From positions 1 through 64,000 of the forward strand of contig NZ_CP028036.1 of the NCBI RefSeq assembly GCF_005491205.1: 64,000 bases of DNA, in the 5' to 3' direction. The notes under the pieces were generated by a model. That model ran no database searches and was not told where the DNA came from. It was given only the letters and a program-made list of their open reading frames with translations. A program made the translations under genes and the position numbers. Below are positions 16,423-24,913 of the stretch, one piece after another. Within the stretch, counting starts at the first letter, position 1, and every line of letters begins with the position of its first letter. This DNA is from Nissabacter sp. SGAir0207. Lineage in GTDB: Bacteria > Pseudomonadota > Gammaproteobacteria > Enterobacterales > Enterobacteriaceae.

Positions 16423-17721
16423 TCAGCGGTTAACTTGGGCGGCCGGAATGCGCAGCACCAACAGGGCACCGGCGGCCAGAATCAGGGTGATCAGGTACAT
16501 GCCCCACGCTGGGGAACCGGTGGCCGAACTGATGCCACCCACCAGATAGGGCGAGAAGAAGCCCGCCAGGTTGGCGAAGCAGTTGACGGCGGCGATGCCC
16601 GCGGCGGCGGAGACCCCGCCCAGCAGGTTGGTCGGCAACATCCAGAACAGCGAGGAGGCGGAGAGAATGCCCGCCGCCGCCAGACAGAGGAAGCCAACCG
16701 AGAGCATGACGTTGTGGCCGAACAGCGTCGCCAGCACCAGCCCGGCCGCCCCGGCGAACATCGGGATGATCATGTGCCAGCGCCGCTCGCGGTGGCGGTC
16801 GCCGCTGCGCCCGGCCAGCAGCATCACCACAATCGCGCACAGGTAGGGCACGCTGGTCATCAGGCCAATGTCGAGCGGCGCGGAGAGGCCAGCGTTCTTC
16901 ACCAGCGTCGGCAGCCAGAAGGTGAGCGCGTACTGCCCCATCACCACGCAGAAGTAGATCATCGCCAGCAGCCACAGTCGGCGATCGCGAATGAAGGCCG
17001 CCACGCTGCCGTGGGTATGCTTGTGCTGGTTGTCGGCATCCAGATCCTCGCGCACCAGCCGCTTCTCATGCTCATCCAGCCAGGGGGCATCCTCCACCCG
17101 GTCTTTCATCACCATCAGTACCACCAGCCCCATCAACAGGGTGGGGATCGCCTCCAGCACGAACATCCACTGCCAGCCGGCCCAGCCATGCACCCCGTGG
17201 GCGCTCGACATAATCCAGCCGGAGAGCGGCCCGCCAATCATCCCTGACAGCGGGATGGCGATGAACCACAGCACCGTCATGCGCGCGCGGCGGCTGGAGG
17301 GGAACCAGTAGGTGAGATAGAGCAGCAACCCCGGTGCCAGCCCGGCCTCGGCCACGCCGAGCAGGAAGCGCAGCAGGTAGAACTGCCAGGTGGTTTCGAC
17401 GAAGGCGAACATCGCGGAGATCAGCCCCCAGGTGATCATGATGCGGGCGATCCAGCGGCGCGCGCCGACGCGATGCAGGATCAGGTTGCTCGGCACCTCG
17501 AACAGGAAGTAGCCGATAAAGAAGATGCCCGCGCCCAGTCCATAGACCGTCTCGCTGAAGTGGAGATCGTCCATCATCTGCAATTTGGCGAAGCCGACGT
17601 TTACCCGGTCAAGGTAGGCGCAGAGGTAGCAGAGCATCAAAAACGGCATCAGCCGCCAGGCAATTTTGCGATAGGCGTTATCGCGCGCGGCCGAAACCGC
17701 GCTGATGTTTAGCGTTGTCAT
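16423..17721 (-). CDS. MFS transporter, anion:cation symporter (ACS) family
   Basis: A 432-residue inner-membrane transporter with about twelve helices. The motif CYLCAYLDRVNVGFAKLQM near the start and the FEVPSNLILHRVGARRWIARIM block are typical of the ACS family (sugar acids, tartrate, phthalate). It lies between the SDR gene and the split transketolase genes, on the same strand, so it probably imports the substrate of that pathway. Confidence 0.88.
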   Translation of the reverse strand: MTTLNISAVSAARDNAYRKIAWRLMPFLMLCYLCAYLDRVNVGFAKLQMMDDLHFSETVYGLGAGIFFIGYFLFEVPSNLILHRVGARRWIARIMITWGLISAMFAFVETTWQFYLLRFLLGVAEAGLAPGLLLYLTYWFPSSRRARMTVLWFIAIPLSGMIGGPLSGWIMSSAHGVHGWAGWQWMFVLEAIPTLLMGLVVLMVMKDRVEDAPWLDEHEKRLVREDLDADNQHKHTHGSVAAFIRDRRLWLLAMIYFCVVMGQYALTFWLPTLVKNAGLSAPLDIGLMTSVPYLCAIVVMLLAGRSGDRHRERRWHMIIPMFAGAAGLVLATLFGHNVMLSVGFLCLAAAGILSASSLFWMLPTNLLGGVSAAAGIAAVNCFANLAGFFSPYLVGGISSATGSPAWGMYLITLILAAGALLVLRIPAAQVNR

Positions 17722-17796
17722 GGTTCACTCCTGAGACAGGCGGAGAGTCTCCCACCACGGCGGGAGGCCAGTGCAAGCCAGCGTTGGGCGCGCCCG

Positions 17797-18546
17797 TCAG
17801 TGGATCAACATGCCGCCGTTGACATCCAGGGTGATGCCGGTGAGGTAGCTGGAGAGATCGCTGGCGAGGAACAATGCGGCGTTCGCCACATCCTGCGCGG
17901 CACCCAACCGGCCGAGCGGGATGCCAGCGAGGATCGCGTGGCGGCGCTCATCCTGCATCAGGCCGCCAGTGATGTCGGTCTGGATCAGGCCGGGGGTGAG
18001 GCAGTTGACGCGGATCTGGTCGGGGCCGAACTCGCGCGCCATCGCCTTGGCCAGCCCCAGCACGCCCGCCTTGGCGGCGCTGTAGTGCGGCCCGCCGAAG
18101 ATGCCGCCGCCGCGTTGCGCCGAGACGGAGGAGAGGCAGATGATGCTGCCCTTGCCCTGCTGGCGCATCGCCGGGATGACCGCCTGTGACATCAGCAGCG
18201 TGCCGCGCAGGTTGACGTCCAGGATGCGGTCGTAATCCTGCATACCGATCTCCAGCGTCTTCACTGGCTGGGTGATGCCCGCGTTATTCACCAGCACGTC
18301 GATGCGGCCATAGTGGTCAAGGATGCGCGCCACCGCCTGCTGCACCGAGGCGGGATCAGCCACGTTGGCCGCCAGCCCAAGATGGCCGCTGCCAACGCTC
18401 TCGGCCGCCGCCTGCGAAGCCTGTTCATCCAAATCCAGCACCACCACCCTCGCCCCCTGTTGGGCGAAGCACTGCGCGGTGGCACGGCCGATACCGCGTG
18501 GCGAGGCGGCACCGGTGATCACAGCAACTTTATCGGTCAGTAACAT
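17797..18546 (-). CDS. SDR-family oxidoreductase of the transketolase operon
   Basis: A 249-residue classical SDR with TGAASPRGIG near residues 11-20, NNAGITQ, a catalytic Ser in SSVSAQRG and YSAAKAGV, and a C-terminal VNGGML. It is the first gene of a four-gene minus-strand operon (SDR, transporter, transketolase N, transketolase C). It probably oxidises a sugar or sugar acid before the transketolase step. The divergent LysR gene at 18740 is the likely regulator. Confidence 0.88.
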   Translation of the reverse strand: MLLTDKVAVITGAASPRGIGRATAQCFAQQGARVVVLDLDEQASQAAAESVGSGHLGLAANVADPASVQQAVARILDHYGRIDVLVNNAGITQPVKTLEIGMQDYDRILDVNLRGTLLMSQAVIPAMRQQGKGSIICLSSVSAQRGGGIFGGPHYSAAKAGVLGLAKAMAREFGPDQIRVNCLTPGLIQTDITGGLMQDERRHAILAGIPLGRLGAAQDVANAALFLASDLSSYLTGITLDVNGGMLIH

Positions 18547-18640
18547 GGTTCACTCCTGAATTATTTTGTTATGTCGGTAGTGGCTACCGGTAGGGTCACG
18601 TTCAGGATTGAAGGCGGCGGCCTTTTAGGCAATATAAAAA

Positions 18641-18660
18641 AATTCAGTTGATGCTGAATT
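18641..18660. promoter_or_regulatory. Dyad between the SDR operon and lysR
   Basis: A perfect inverted repeat AATTCAG-N6-CTGAATT lies midway in the 193-bp divergent gap. Related TTCA/TGAA half-sites flank it (TTCACTTCAGG at 18659-18669). It suits a LysR binding site of the T-N11-A type. Confidence 0.5.
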
Positions 18661-18739
18661 CACTTCAGGGTTTGATGGGGTTAACATTTTTGCTACATGA
18701 ACCGGGACGATTGCCGCCCGCCCACAGGAGAGAAGTCGC

Positions 18740-19654
18740 ATGACAGAGAAAAAAGCCGGGGGCCTGCCCTCCATCAAGGCCTTGCAGGTGTTCGAACAGG
18801 TGGCGCACTTTGGCAACGTGGCGCGCGCGGCGGAGGAGCTGAGCATCACGCCGTCAGCGGCCAGCCACCAGCTGGCCAAGCTGGAGCGGCTGGTGGGCGG
18901 ATCGCTGTTCAACCGTAGCGCGCGCGGCGTGACGCTGACCCTGACCGGCGAGAGCTATCTGCGTGAGATCGGCGCGCTGCTGCTGCAACTGACGCACGCC
19001 ACCGAGCGCATTAGTAACGAGGGGGAGCGGCGCGCCCTGCGCATCCACTGCGCGCCCAGTTTCGGGTTGCTGTGGCTGCTGCCGCGGCTGAAGGATTTCC
19101 GCGAGCGCCACCCGGAGTTGCAGGTTACGCTCTCTTGCTCCTACGAGAACCTCTCCTTCAGCCGCGACAACATTGATATCGCCATCCGCCACGGCTTCCC
19201 GGAGTGGCAGGCATTTGAGATCCGCACCATCCGCCGCGAGCAGGTGTCAGTGATGGCCTCGCCGGACTATCTGGCCCGCCAGCCCGTCCCCTCGCCAGAG
19301 GCGCTGTGCCACCACCCGGCGCTGATCCTGTCAGAGACTCCGCTGATCCAGTGGCCGCAGTGGTTCGCCGCGCATCACCTGCCGCAACCCTCCGCCCCGT
19401 GGCTGTTCAGCTTCGACCGCTCCTACATGAGCCTGGAGGCGGCCACGCTCGGCCACGGCATCGTGCTGGAGAGCGAGCTGCTGGCGCAGGATTACCTGCA
19501 ACAGGGCAAGCTAGTGCGGCTCTTCCCGGCGGAGATGAGCGTACCAGTGAGCGCGCACCATATTGTCTATCCACGAGGTTTCAGCCAGCTGGCGCGCGTC
19601 AAACAGTTCCTGGCATGGATGAAAGCTGAACTCCCGGCCGAAGCCTCACCATAG
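18740..19654 (+). CDS. LysR-family regulator, GcvA-like
   Basis: A 304-residue LysR protein of the GcvA-like group (SIKALQVFEQVAHFGNVARAAEEL with SITPSAASHQLAKLER). The helix-turn-helix is at about 18-40 and the effector domain from about 90. It is divergent from the SDR, transporter and transketolase operon and probably controls it. The AGGAGAGAAG stretch lies upstream of the ATG. Confidence 0.9.
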   Translation: MTEKKAGGLPSIKALQVFEQVAHFGNVARAAEELSITPSAASHQLAKLERLVGGSLFNRSARGVTLTLTGESYLREIGALLLQLTHATERISNEGERRALRIHCAPSFGLLWLLPRLKDFRERHPELQVTLSCSYENLSFSRDNIDIAIRHGFPEWQAFEIRTIRREQVSVMASPDYLARQPVPSPEALCHHPALILSETPLIQWPQWFAAHHLPQPSAPWLFSFDRSYMSLEAATLGHGIVLESELLAQDYLQQGKLVRLFPAEMSVPVSAHHIVYPRGFSQLARVKQFLAWMKAELPAEASP

Positions 19655-19887
19655 TGGGGCCGGGTTTTCTCCACGGCCTTAACGCGGTGGTTGCCTGCGT
19701 CATCACGTCTTGGGGAACGTTATTTCACTGCGTTTGCAGTAATGCTTTTATTACGTTGTTCACTGCGTGTTTATTTATTTTTTAGTTTACATTTTGAAAA
19801 AAAGTTAATTAATTGCTGCGCACAATGAAACAATTAATTCACTAAGCTGCTTGCTAGAGTGATCAATGAATAAACCCGGAGATAACA

Positions 19888-20628
19888 ATGAATTCTACAA
19901 TTAAAAATTTGACTAACCATCGCAGCGAAAGAAGTTACCTTGATAAGGCCATTCCAGAAGAGGTGATCAACAATATCATTGAGGCCGCGTACCGTGCGCC
20001 GACCTCGGTCAACTCCCAGCAGGTGTCGGTGGTAGTGACCCGCGCCCAAGAGAACCGCAATAAGATTGCTGAGATCGCAGGCGGCCAGCCGTGGATCAAG
20101 CAAGCCCCGCTGTTCCTGACCTTTGTGCTGGATATGCACAAGTCTGAGCAGGCGATCAGCGCCCACGGCGGTGAGCAGCTGGCCCATGAGAGCATTGAGG
20201 CGCTGGTTTCCGGCAGCACAGACATCGGTATCGCGCTGGCGTCGGCCATGGCGGCCGCCCGTGCGGAAGGGCTGGGCGTGGTGCCTATCGGTGGTATCCG
20301 TCGTGACCCGGAGGCGATGATTGAGCTGCTGGCGCTGCCGACGCTGACCTTCCCAGTGGTGGGGCTGGCAATCGGGTATGTTGACCAACCGGCGCACCTG
20401 AAACCGCGCCTGCCGATGGCGACCTTCCGCCATGAGGAAGCCTACCGCACTGACGGCCTGGCTGAGCAGATCGAAAAATATAACGCTGACATCCAGCAGC
20501 ACTGGAAAAATATTGGCCGTAATGATGGCGATAGCTGGAGCGAAAGCGTCGGCGGCTATTATAAAAACATCTATTTCCCGCAGGTTCTGCCGGCAGTGAT
20601 TAAACAGGGCTTCGGCACCAAAAAATAA
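19888..20628 (+). CDS. NADPH-dependent flavin oxidoreductase, NfsA-like
   Basis: A 246-residue nitroreductase-superfamily protein of the NfsA/FRP type. The N-terminal FMN-binding block RSERSYLDKAIPEEV and the APTSVNSQQ stretch are typical, and the C-terminal extension after GYVDQPAHLKPRLPM fits NfsA rather than NfsB. It would reduce quinones, flavin or nitro compounds with NADPH in the cytoplasm. It is flanked by AT-rich DNA and is monocistronic. A GGAG site precedes the ATG. Confidence 0.82.
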   Translation: MNSTIKNLTNHRSERSYLDKAIPEEVINNIIEAAYRAPTSVNSQQVSVVVTRAQENRNKIAEIAGGQPWIKQAPLFLTFVLDMHKSEQAISAHGGEQLAHESIEALVSGSTDIGIALASAMAAARAEGLGVVPIGGIRRDPEAMIELLALPTLTFPVVGLAIGYVDQPAHLKPRLPMATFRHEEAYRTDGLAEQIEKYNADIQQHWKNIGRNDGDSWSESVGGYYKNIYFPQVLPAVIKQGFGTKK

Positions 20629-20957
20629 TTTTCTGGGCGGAGGCTCTGGCTTCCGCCTATTATTTCCGTTCCCGACCCTCTCTGTAACATCTTCGCCCCA
20701 CTGCCCGCCTGACCCGGTTAATAAACCACCATCTTTCGTTCGAAATCACACCATAGTTCAACAGAAGGTAAACCAGTTTACTAAGTTAACTATTTTTAAT
20801 GAAATAATTTAGTTAAATTCCGCATCATTTTGTTACTTTTGTTCGTAACACTCCTGCGTTTCATGCCTTTACGTTAATTATTTAGAATGTAAACTAACGC
20901 GTTCTTAAAAACTTCTAAAAACAATTAACATTTATTTAATGTGAGAGTGTGTGATTT
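20629..20957. other. Promoter region of the gluconate dehydrogenase genes
   Basis: This 329-bp stretch has no gene. It is AT-rich from about 20750 and holds a perfect 6-2-6 dyad GTAAAC-CA-GTTTAC at 20768-20781 and a weaker GTTAC-N8-GTAAC at about 20832-20849. The gluconate dehydrogenase operon starts at 20958, so these are candidate control sites. No terminator is clear after the oxidoreductase gene. Confidence 0.5.
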
Positions 20958-21683
20958 ATGCTGCTCCAGAAGGAAACCACCCGCCGCAAGTTCTTGCTTG
21001 GGGCACTTGTCGCGTTACCCGTCAGCGACATGATCTTCAAGGGCCTGACCGCCGCACAAGCCGCTGAGATGGCCGCGCCGGAACTGGCTGACTATAAACC
21101 GATCTTCTTTACCCCCGATGAGTGGCAGTTTGTGCTGGCCGCTACTGACCGGCTGATCCCGGCCGGCGGCAATGGCAAGGCACCGGGCGCGCTGGAGACC
21201 AATGTGCCGATCTTCATCGACCAGCAGATGCACACGGACATGGGGCAGGAGATCTACATGCAGGGGCCATTCAATGCCCACGCCCCGGCCGCCATGGGCT
21301 ATCAGCTGCCGTACACCCCGCAGCAGGTGCTGAAAAAGGGCATTGCCCTGACCAGCCAGCACTGCCAGCAGGCCCACCAGCAGCCGTTCCATGCCCTCTC
21401 CCAACAGGACAAAGACGCGGTGCTGACCCAGCTGCAAAAAAACGACGTGGACTTTGCCGCGCTGGGCGAGCCAGACCTGAAAGCCTCCCAGTTCTTCAGT
21501 GAGCTGCTCTCCAATACCAAGCATGGCTACCTCTCCGACCCGATGTATGGCGGCAACAAAGGCATGAAAGCCTGGATCGCCATCGGGTTCCCCGGCGCGC
21601 GCGCCAGTTACCTGGAGTGGGTCAAGCAGCACAACATTCCTTATCCGCTTGGCCCGGTCAGCATCAAGGGCGAACGCGCCTAA
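20958..21683 (+). CDS. Gluconate 2-dehydrogenase, small (gamma/subunit 3) subunit
   Basis: A 241-residue protein of the gluconate 2-dehydrogenase subunit 3 family. It has a Tat-like leader with RRKF at residues 9-12 and a following hydrophobic stretch, then the conserved FFTPDEWQFVLAATDRLIPAG. The small subunit supports export and stability of the flavoprotein. It is the first gene of a three-gene plus-strand operon with the flavoprotein and the cytochrome c. Confidence 0.9.
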   Translation: MLLQKETTRRKFLLGALVALPVSDMIFKGLTAAQAAEMAAPELADYKPIFFTPDEWQFVLAATDRLIPAGGNGKAPGALETNVPIFIDQQMHTDMGQEIYMQGPFNAHAPAAMGYQLPYTPQQVLKKGIALTSQHCQQAHQQPFHALSQQDKDAVLTQLQKNDVDFAALGEPDLKASQFFSELLSNTKHGYLSDPMYGGNKGMKAWIAIGFPGARASYLEWVKQHNIPYPLGPVSIKGERA

Positions 21684-21726
21684 GGCGTGGGCAGAACATT
21701 TCTATTTTTGATTGGCAGAAAAAACA

Positions 21727-23496
21727 ATGGCACAGCTAAATAAAAAAGAAGTCGATGTTGTCGTGGTCGGCCTGGGGTGGGCTGGCTCACTGATGAGCAT
21801 CGAACTGGCAATGGCAGGGTTGACAGTGCGCGCGCTGGAGAAAGGCCCGGAGCGCAGTTATGAGGAGTTCGCCTACCCGAAACCGGCGGACGAGTATGCC
21901 TATGGGGTGCGCAACCGCGTGATGACCACGCCCGCCGAGTCAGCGGTGACGGTGCGTTACACCATGAATGACACGGCGCTGCCGACCCGTAAATGGGGCG
22001 CGTTTGTGCCGGGCGGCGGCGTGGGCGGCTCTGGCCTGCACTGGACGGGCGTGTTGATCCGCCCGACGCCGACCGACCTGAAACTGAAAACCTACGCCGA
22101 TGAGGCCTACAAGCCGGGCATTTTGCAGGAAGACATGCGCGTCATGGACTTCCCGTTCACCTGGGATGAGATTGAGCCTTACTTCGACAAGTTTGAGCGC
22201 ATCTGCGGCCAGTCCGGCAACACCGGCAACCTGCGCGGCAAAATCCTGGAGGGCGGCGATCCCTTTGAAGGCCCGCGCTCCCAACCGATGCCGCTGCCAG
22301 CGCTGGAGGATACGCTCAACAACGTGATGTTCGCCGAGGCGGCGAAAAAGCTGGGCTACCATCCGTTCCCCAACCCGTCAGCGGCGGTCTCCCGCGCCTG
22401 GACCAACCCGTATGGTAACCAGATCGCCCCGTGTAACTACTGCGGCTATTGCAGCAAGTACCCCTGCCTGAACTACTCCAAGGCCTCGCCGCAGACCGCG
22501 GTAATGGACGCCCTGAAGCGCATGGACAACTTCTCCTATGAAGTGAACGCCAACGTGCTGAAAGTGGTGCTGCATGATGACAAGAAGACCGCCAAAGGCG
22601 TGATCTACATCGACGAGCAGGGCAACGAGTGCTTCCAGCCCGCGAAAATCGTGGTGCTGAGCAGCTTCCAGCTCTACAACGTGCACCTGATGCTGCTCTC
22701 CGGCATCGGCAAGCCCTACAACCCGATCACGGAAGAGGGCGTGGTGGGGCGCAACTATGCGTTCCTGAGCAACGGCGGCGCGACCCTGTTCTTCAAGGAC
22801 AAAAACTTCAACCCGTTCGCCACCTCCGGCCCGACCGGGCAGATGTTCAATGACATCTCGCCGGGCAACGTTGATGGCCCTGGGCTGGGCTTCATCGGCG
22901 GTGCCAAGATCCACAGTTCACAGGCCACCGGCACGCCTATCGGCACCGCGCTGCCCAAGGGCACCCCGAGCTGGGGCGCGGGCTGGAAAGAGGGGCTGGA
23001 GGAGTGGTATGGCCACTCGATGAAGATCAGCATCACCACCACCTGCATGTCCTATCGGGACATCTATCTGGATCTCGATCCGAACTACACCAATGAGCAC
23101 GGCCAACCGCTGTTGCGCATGACCTTCAACTGGAAGCAGAACGAGCTGAAACTCCAGCAGTACCTGAAGGGCATCGTCGGCAACATCGCCAAGGAGCTGA
23201 ACCCGGACAGTATGAGCATGAGCTTCCTGCCGATGGACGCCAATTTCGACCTCACCAAGTATGTCTCCACCCACAACGTGGGCGGCGCGGTGATGGGCGA
23301 CGATCCGCGTACCTCCGCGCTGAACCGCTACCTCCAGAGCTGGGACGTGCACAACGTCTTCGTGCCGGGCGGCAACGCCTTCCCGCAGAACTTCCAGGCG
23401 AACCCGACCGACACCATCGGCGCGATCACCCTGATGGCGGCACAGGCGATCAAAGAACAGTATCTGAAAAACCCCGGTCCATTGGTGCAGGTGTAA
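21727..23496 (+). CDS. Gluconate 2-dehydrogenase flavoprotein (GMC oxidoreductase)
   Basis: A 589-residue FAD protein of the GMC family. The FAD motif VVGLGWAGS follows the start, and the C-terminal HNVGGAVMG and NPTDTIGAITLMAAQ blocks are typical of the catalytic subunit of FAD-gluconate dehydrogenase. It oxidises gluconate to 2-ketogluconate in the periplasm. No strong ribosome site is seen; I chose ATG 21727 over an in-frame TTG at 21712. It probably crosses the membrane together with the Tat-leader subunit. Confidence 0.92.
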   Translation: MAQLNKKEVDVVVVGLGWAGSLMSIELAMAGLTVRALEKGPERSYEEFAYPKPADEYAYGVRNRVMTTPAESAVTVRYTMNDTALPTRKWGAFVPGGGVGGSGLHWTGVLIRPTPTDLKLKTYADEAYKPGILQEDMRVMDFPFTWDEIEPYFDKFERICGQSGNTGNLRGKILEGGDPFEGPRSQPMPLPALEDTLNNVMFAEAAKKLGYHPFPNPSAAVSRAWTNPYGNQIAPCNYCGYCSKYPCLNYSKASPQTAVMDALKRMDNFSYEVNANVLKVVLHDDKKTAKGVIYIDEQGNECFQPAKIVVLSSFQLYNVHLMLLSGIGKPYNPITEEGVVGRNYAFLSNGGATLFFKDKNFNPFATSGPTGQMFNDISPGNVDGPGLGFIGGAKIHSSQATGTPIGTALPKGTPSWGAGWKEGLEEWYGHSMKISITTTCMSYRDIYLDLDPNYTNEHGQPLLRMTFNWKQNELKLQQYLKGIVGNIAKELNPDSMSMSFLPMDANFDLTKYVSTHNVGGAVMGDDPRTSALNRYLQSWDVHNVFVPGGNAFPQNFQANPTDTIGAITLMAAQAIKEQYLKNPGPLVQV

Positions 23497-23500
23497 GCGT

Positions 23501-24760
23501 ATGAAATCCTTAACTCTGAAAAGCCTTTTTATCGCCCCGGTTTTGCTGGCTGGCGTGGCCGCCCACGCGCAGGCGGAAGATAATGCGGCCCTGATCAAAC
23601 AGGGTGAGTACCTGTCACGCCTTGGCGACTGCATGGCCTGCCACTCGCTGCCCGGTAAACCGGCCTACTCCGGTGGGCTGGCGATTGAGTCGAACCTCGG
23701 CACCATCTATTCGACCAACATCACGCCGGACAAGGCGCACGGCATCGGCAACTACAGCGAACAGCAATTCTCTGACGCGGTGCGCAAGGGCGTGCTGCCG
23801 GATGGCTCGCGTCTCTACCCGGCGATGCCCTACCCGGACTACGCCAAGATCAGCGACGCTGATATGCACGCGCTCTACGTCTACTTTATGCAGGGCGTCG
23901 CGCCAAGCGCCGAGCAGCCGCCGGAGACCAGCCTCAGCTTCCCGTTCAGCCAGCGCTGGGGAATGCGTTTCTGGAACTGGGCGTTCACCTCGGACACCCC
24001 GTTCAAGCCGATTGGCGGCGCCTCCGCCGAAGTTAACCGCGGCGCGTACATCGTCGAGAGCCTCGGCCACTGCGGCAGTTGCCACACCCCGCGCGGCTTC
24101 GGCATGAACGAGAAGGCGCTCGACAGCGGCGACAGCCAGTTCCTGGCGGGCGGCAGCCTGAATGATTGGGGCGTGCCGACGCTGCGTGGTATGCCGCGCT
24201 GGAGCGAGCAGGAGATCGTCGATTACCTGCAAACCGGGCGCAATGATCAGGCGGCGGTCGGCGGCGAGATGAAATCGGTGGTTGAGCACAGCTCCTCGCA
24301 CATGACCGACGCCGATCTGCACGCGGTCGCGGCCTACCTGAAGTTCCTTGGCGGCAACCCGCCGTTGCAGAAGCGTGATGAGCAGGCGGTGGCCGCCACG
24401 GCGGCCAAGCTGACCGCGGCCCAGCATCTCACCACTGGTGAGCGCCTCTACCTCGACAACTGTGGCGCGTGCCACTTCGTCAACGGCCAGGGCGCGCCGG
24501 GCGTCTTCCCGCAGCTTGACCAAGCCTCCATCGTGATGGCGGATGACCCGACCGGGCTGATCCACACCATCCTGGCGGGCGCGCAGCAACCTTCCACCGC
24601 CAAAGCGCCCTCCACGCTGGCGATGCCGGGCTTTGCCAACCGCCTGAGCGATGAGGAGGTGGCCCAGCTGGCGACCTTTATCCGTCAGGGTTGGAGCAAC
24701 AGCGCCCCGGCCGTCAAGGCGGAGCAGGTCGAGAAGGTACGCCACACCCTCGCCCACTGA
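23501..24760 (+). CDS. Gluconate 2-dehydrogenase, cytochrome c subunit
   Basis: A 419-residue triheme cytochrome c with a signal peptide (about 1-25). The three CxxCH heme sites are CMACH (44-48), CGSCH (191-195) and CGACH (321-325). It takes electrons from the flavoprotein to ubiquinone at the outer face of the inner membrane. It is the last gene of the operon, 4 bp after the flavoprotein gene, and a strong terminator follows. Confidence 0.94.
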   Translation: MKSLTLKSLFIAPVLLAGVAAHAQAEDNAALIKQGEYLSRLGDCMACHSLPGKPAYSGGLAIESNLGTIYSTNITPDKAHGIGNYSEQQFSDAVRKGVLPDGSRLYPAMPYPDYAKISDADMHALYVYFMQGVAPSAEQPPETSLSFPFSQRWGMRFWNWAFTSDTPFKPIGGASAEVNRGAYIVESLGHCGSCHTPRGFGMNEKALDSGDSQFLAGGSLNDWGVPTLRGMPRWSEQEIVDYLQTGRNDQAAVGGEMKSVVEHSSSHMTDADLHAVAAYLKFLGGNPPLQKRDEQAVAATAAKLTAAQHLTTGERLYLDNCGACHFVNGQGAPGVFPQLDQASIVMADDPTGLIHTILAGAQQPSTAKAPSTLAMPGFANRLSDEEVAQLATFIRQGWSNSAPAVKAEQVEKVRHTLAH

Positions 24761-24771
24761 TCCTGAACACC

Positions 24772-24796
24772 ACAGGGGGGCCTTCCCCCTGTTTTT
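24772..24796 (+). terminator. Terminator of the gluconate dehydrogenase operon
   Basis: An 8-bp stem ACAGGGGG (24772-24779) and CCCCCTGT (24785-24792), then TTTT. It lies just after the cytochrome gene and separates it from the phosphate transporter. Confidence 0.88.
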
Positions 24797-24913
24797 CCCT
24801 CCCTTCCCCGCCGCACTTAAGTCAAATTTCGTTCACAATTTCATCTCTCTGTCATAGTTAACCGGTAACACTCAGCGCGGACACCTTTACCCTTTTTTAA
24901 TGGCGAGGAAGAG

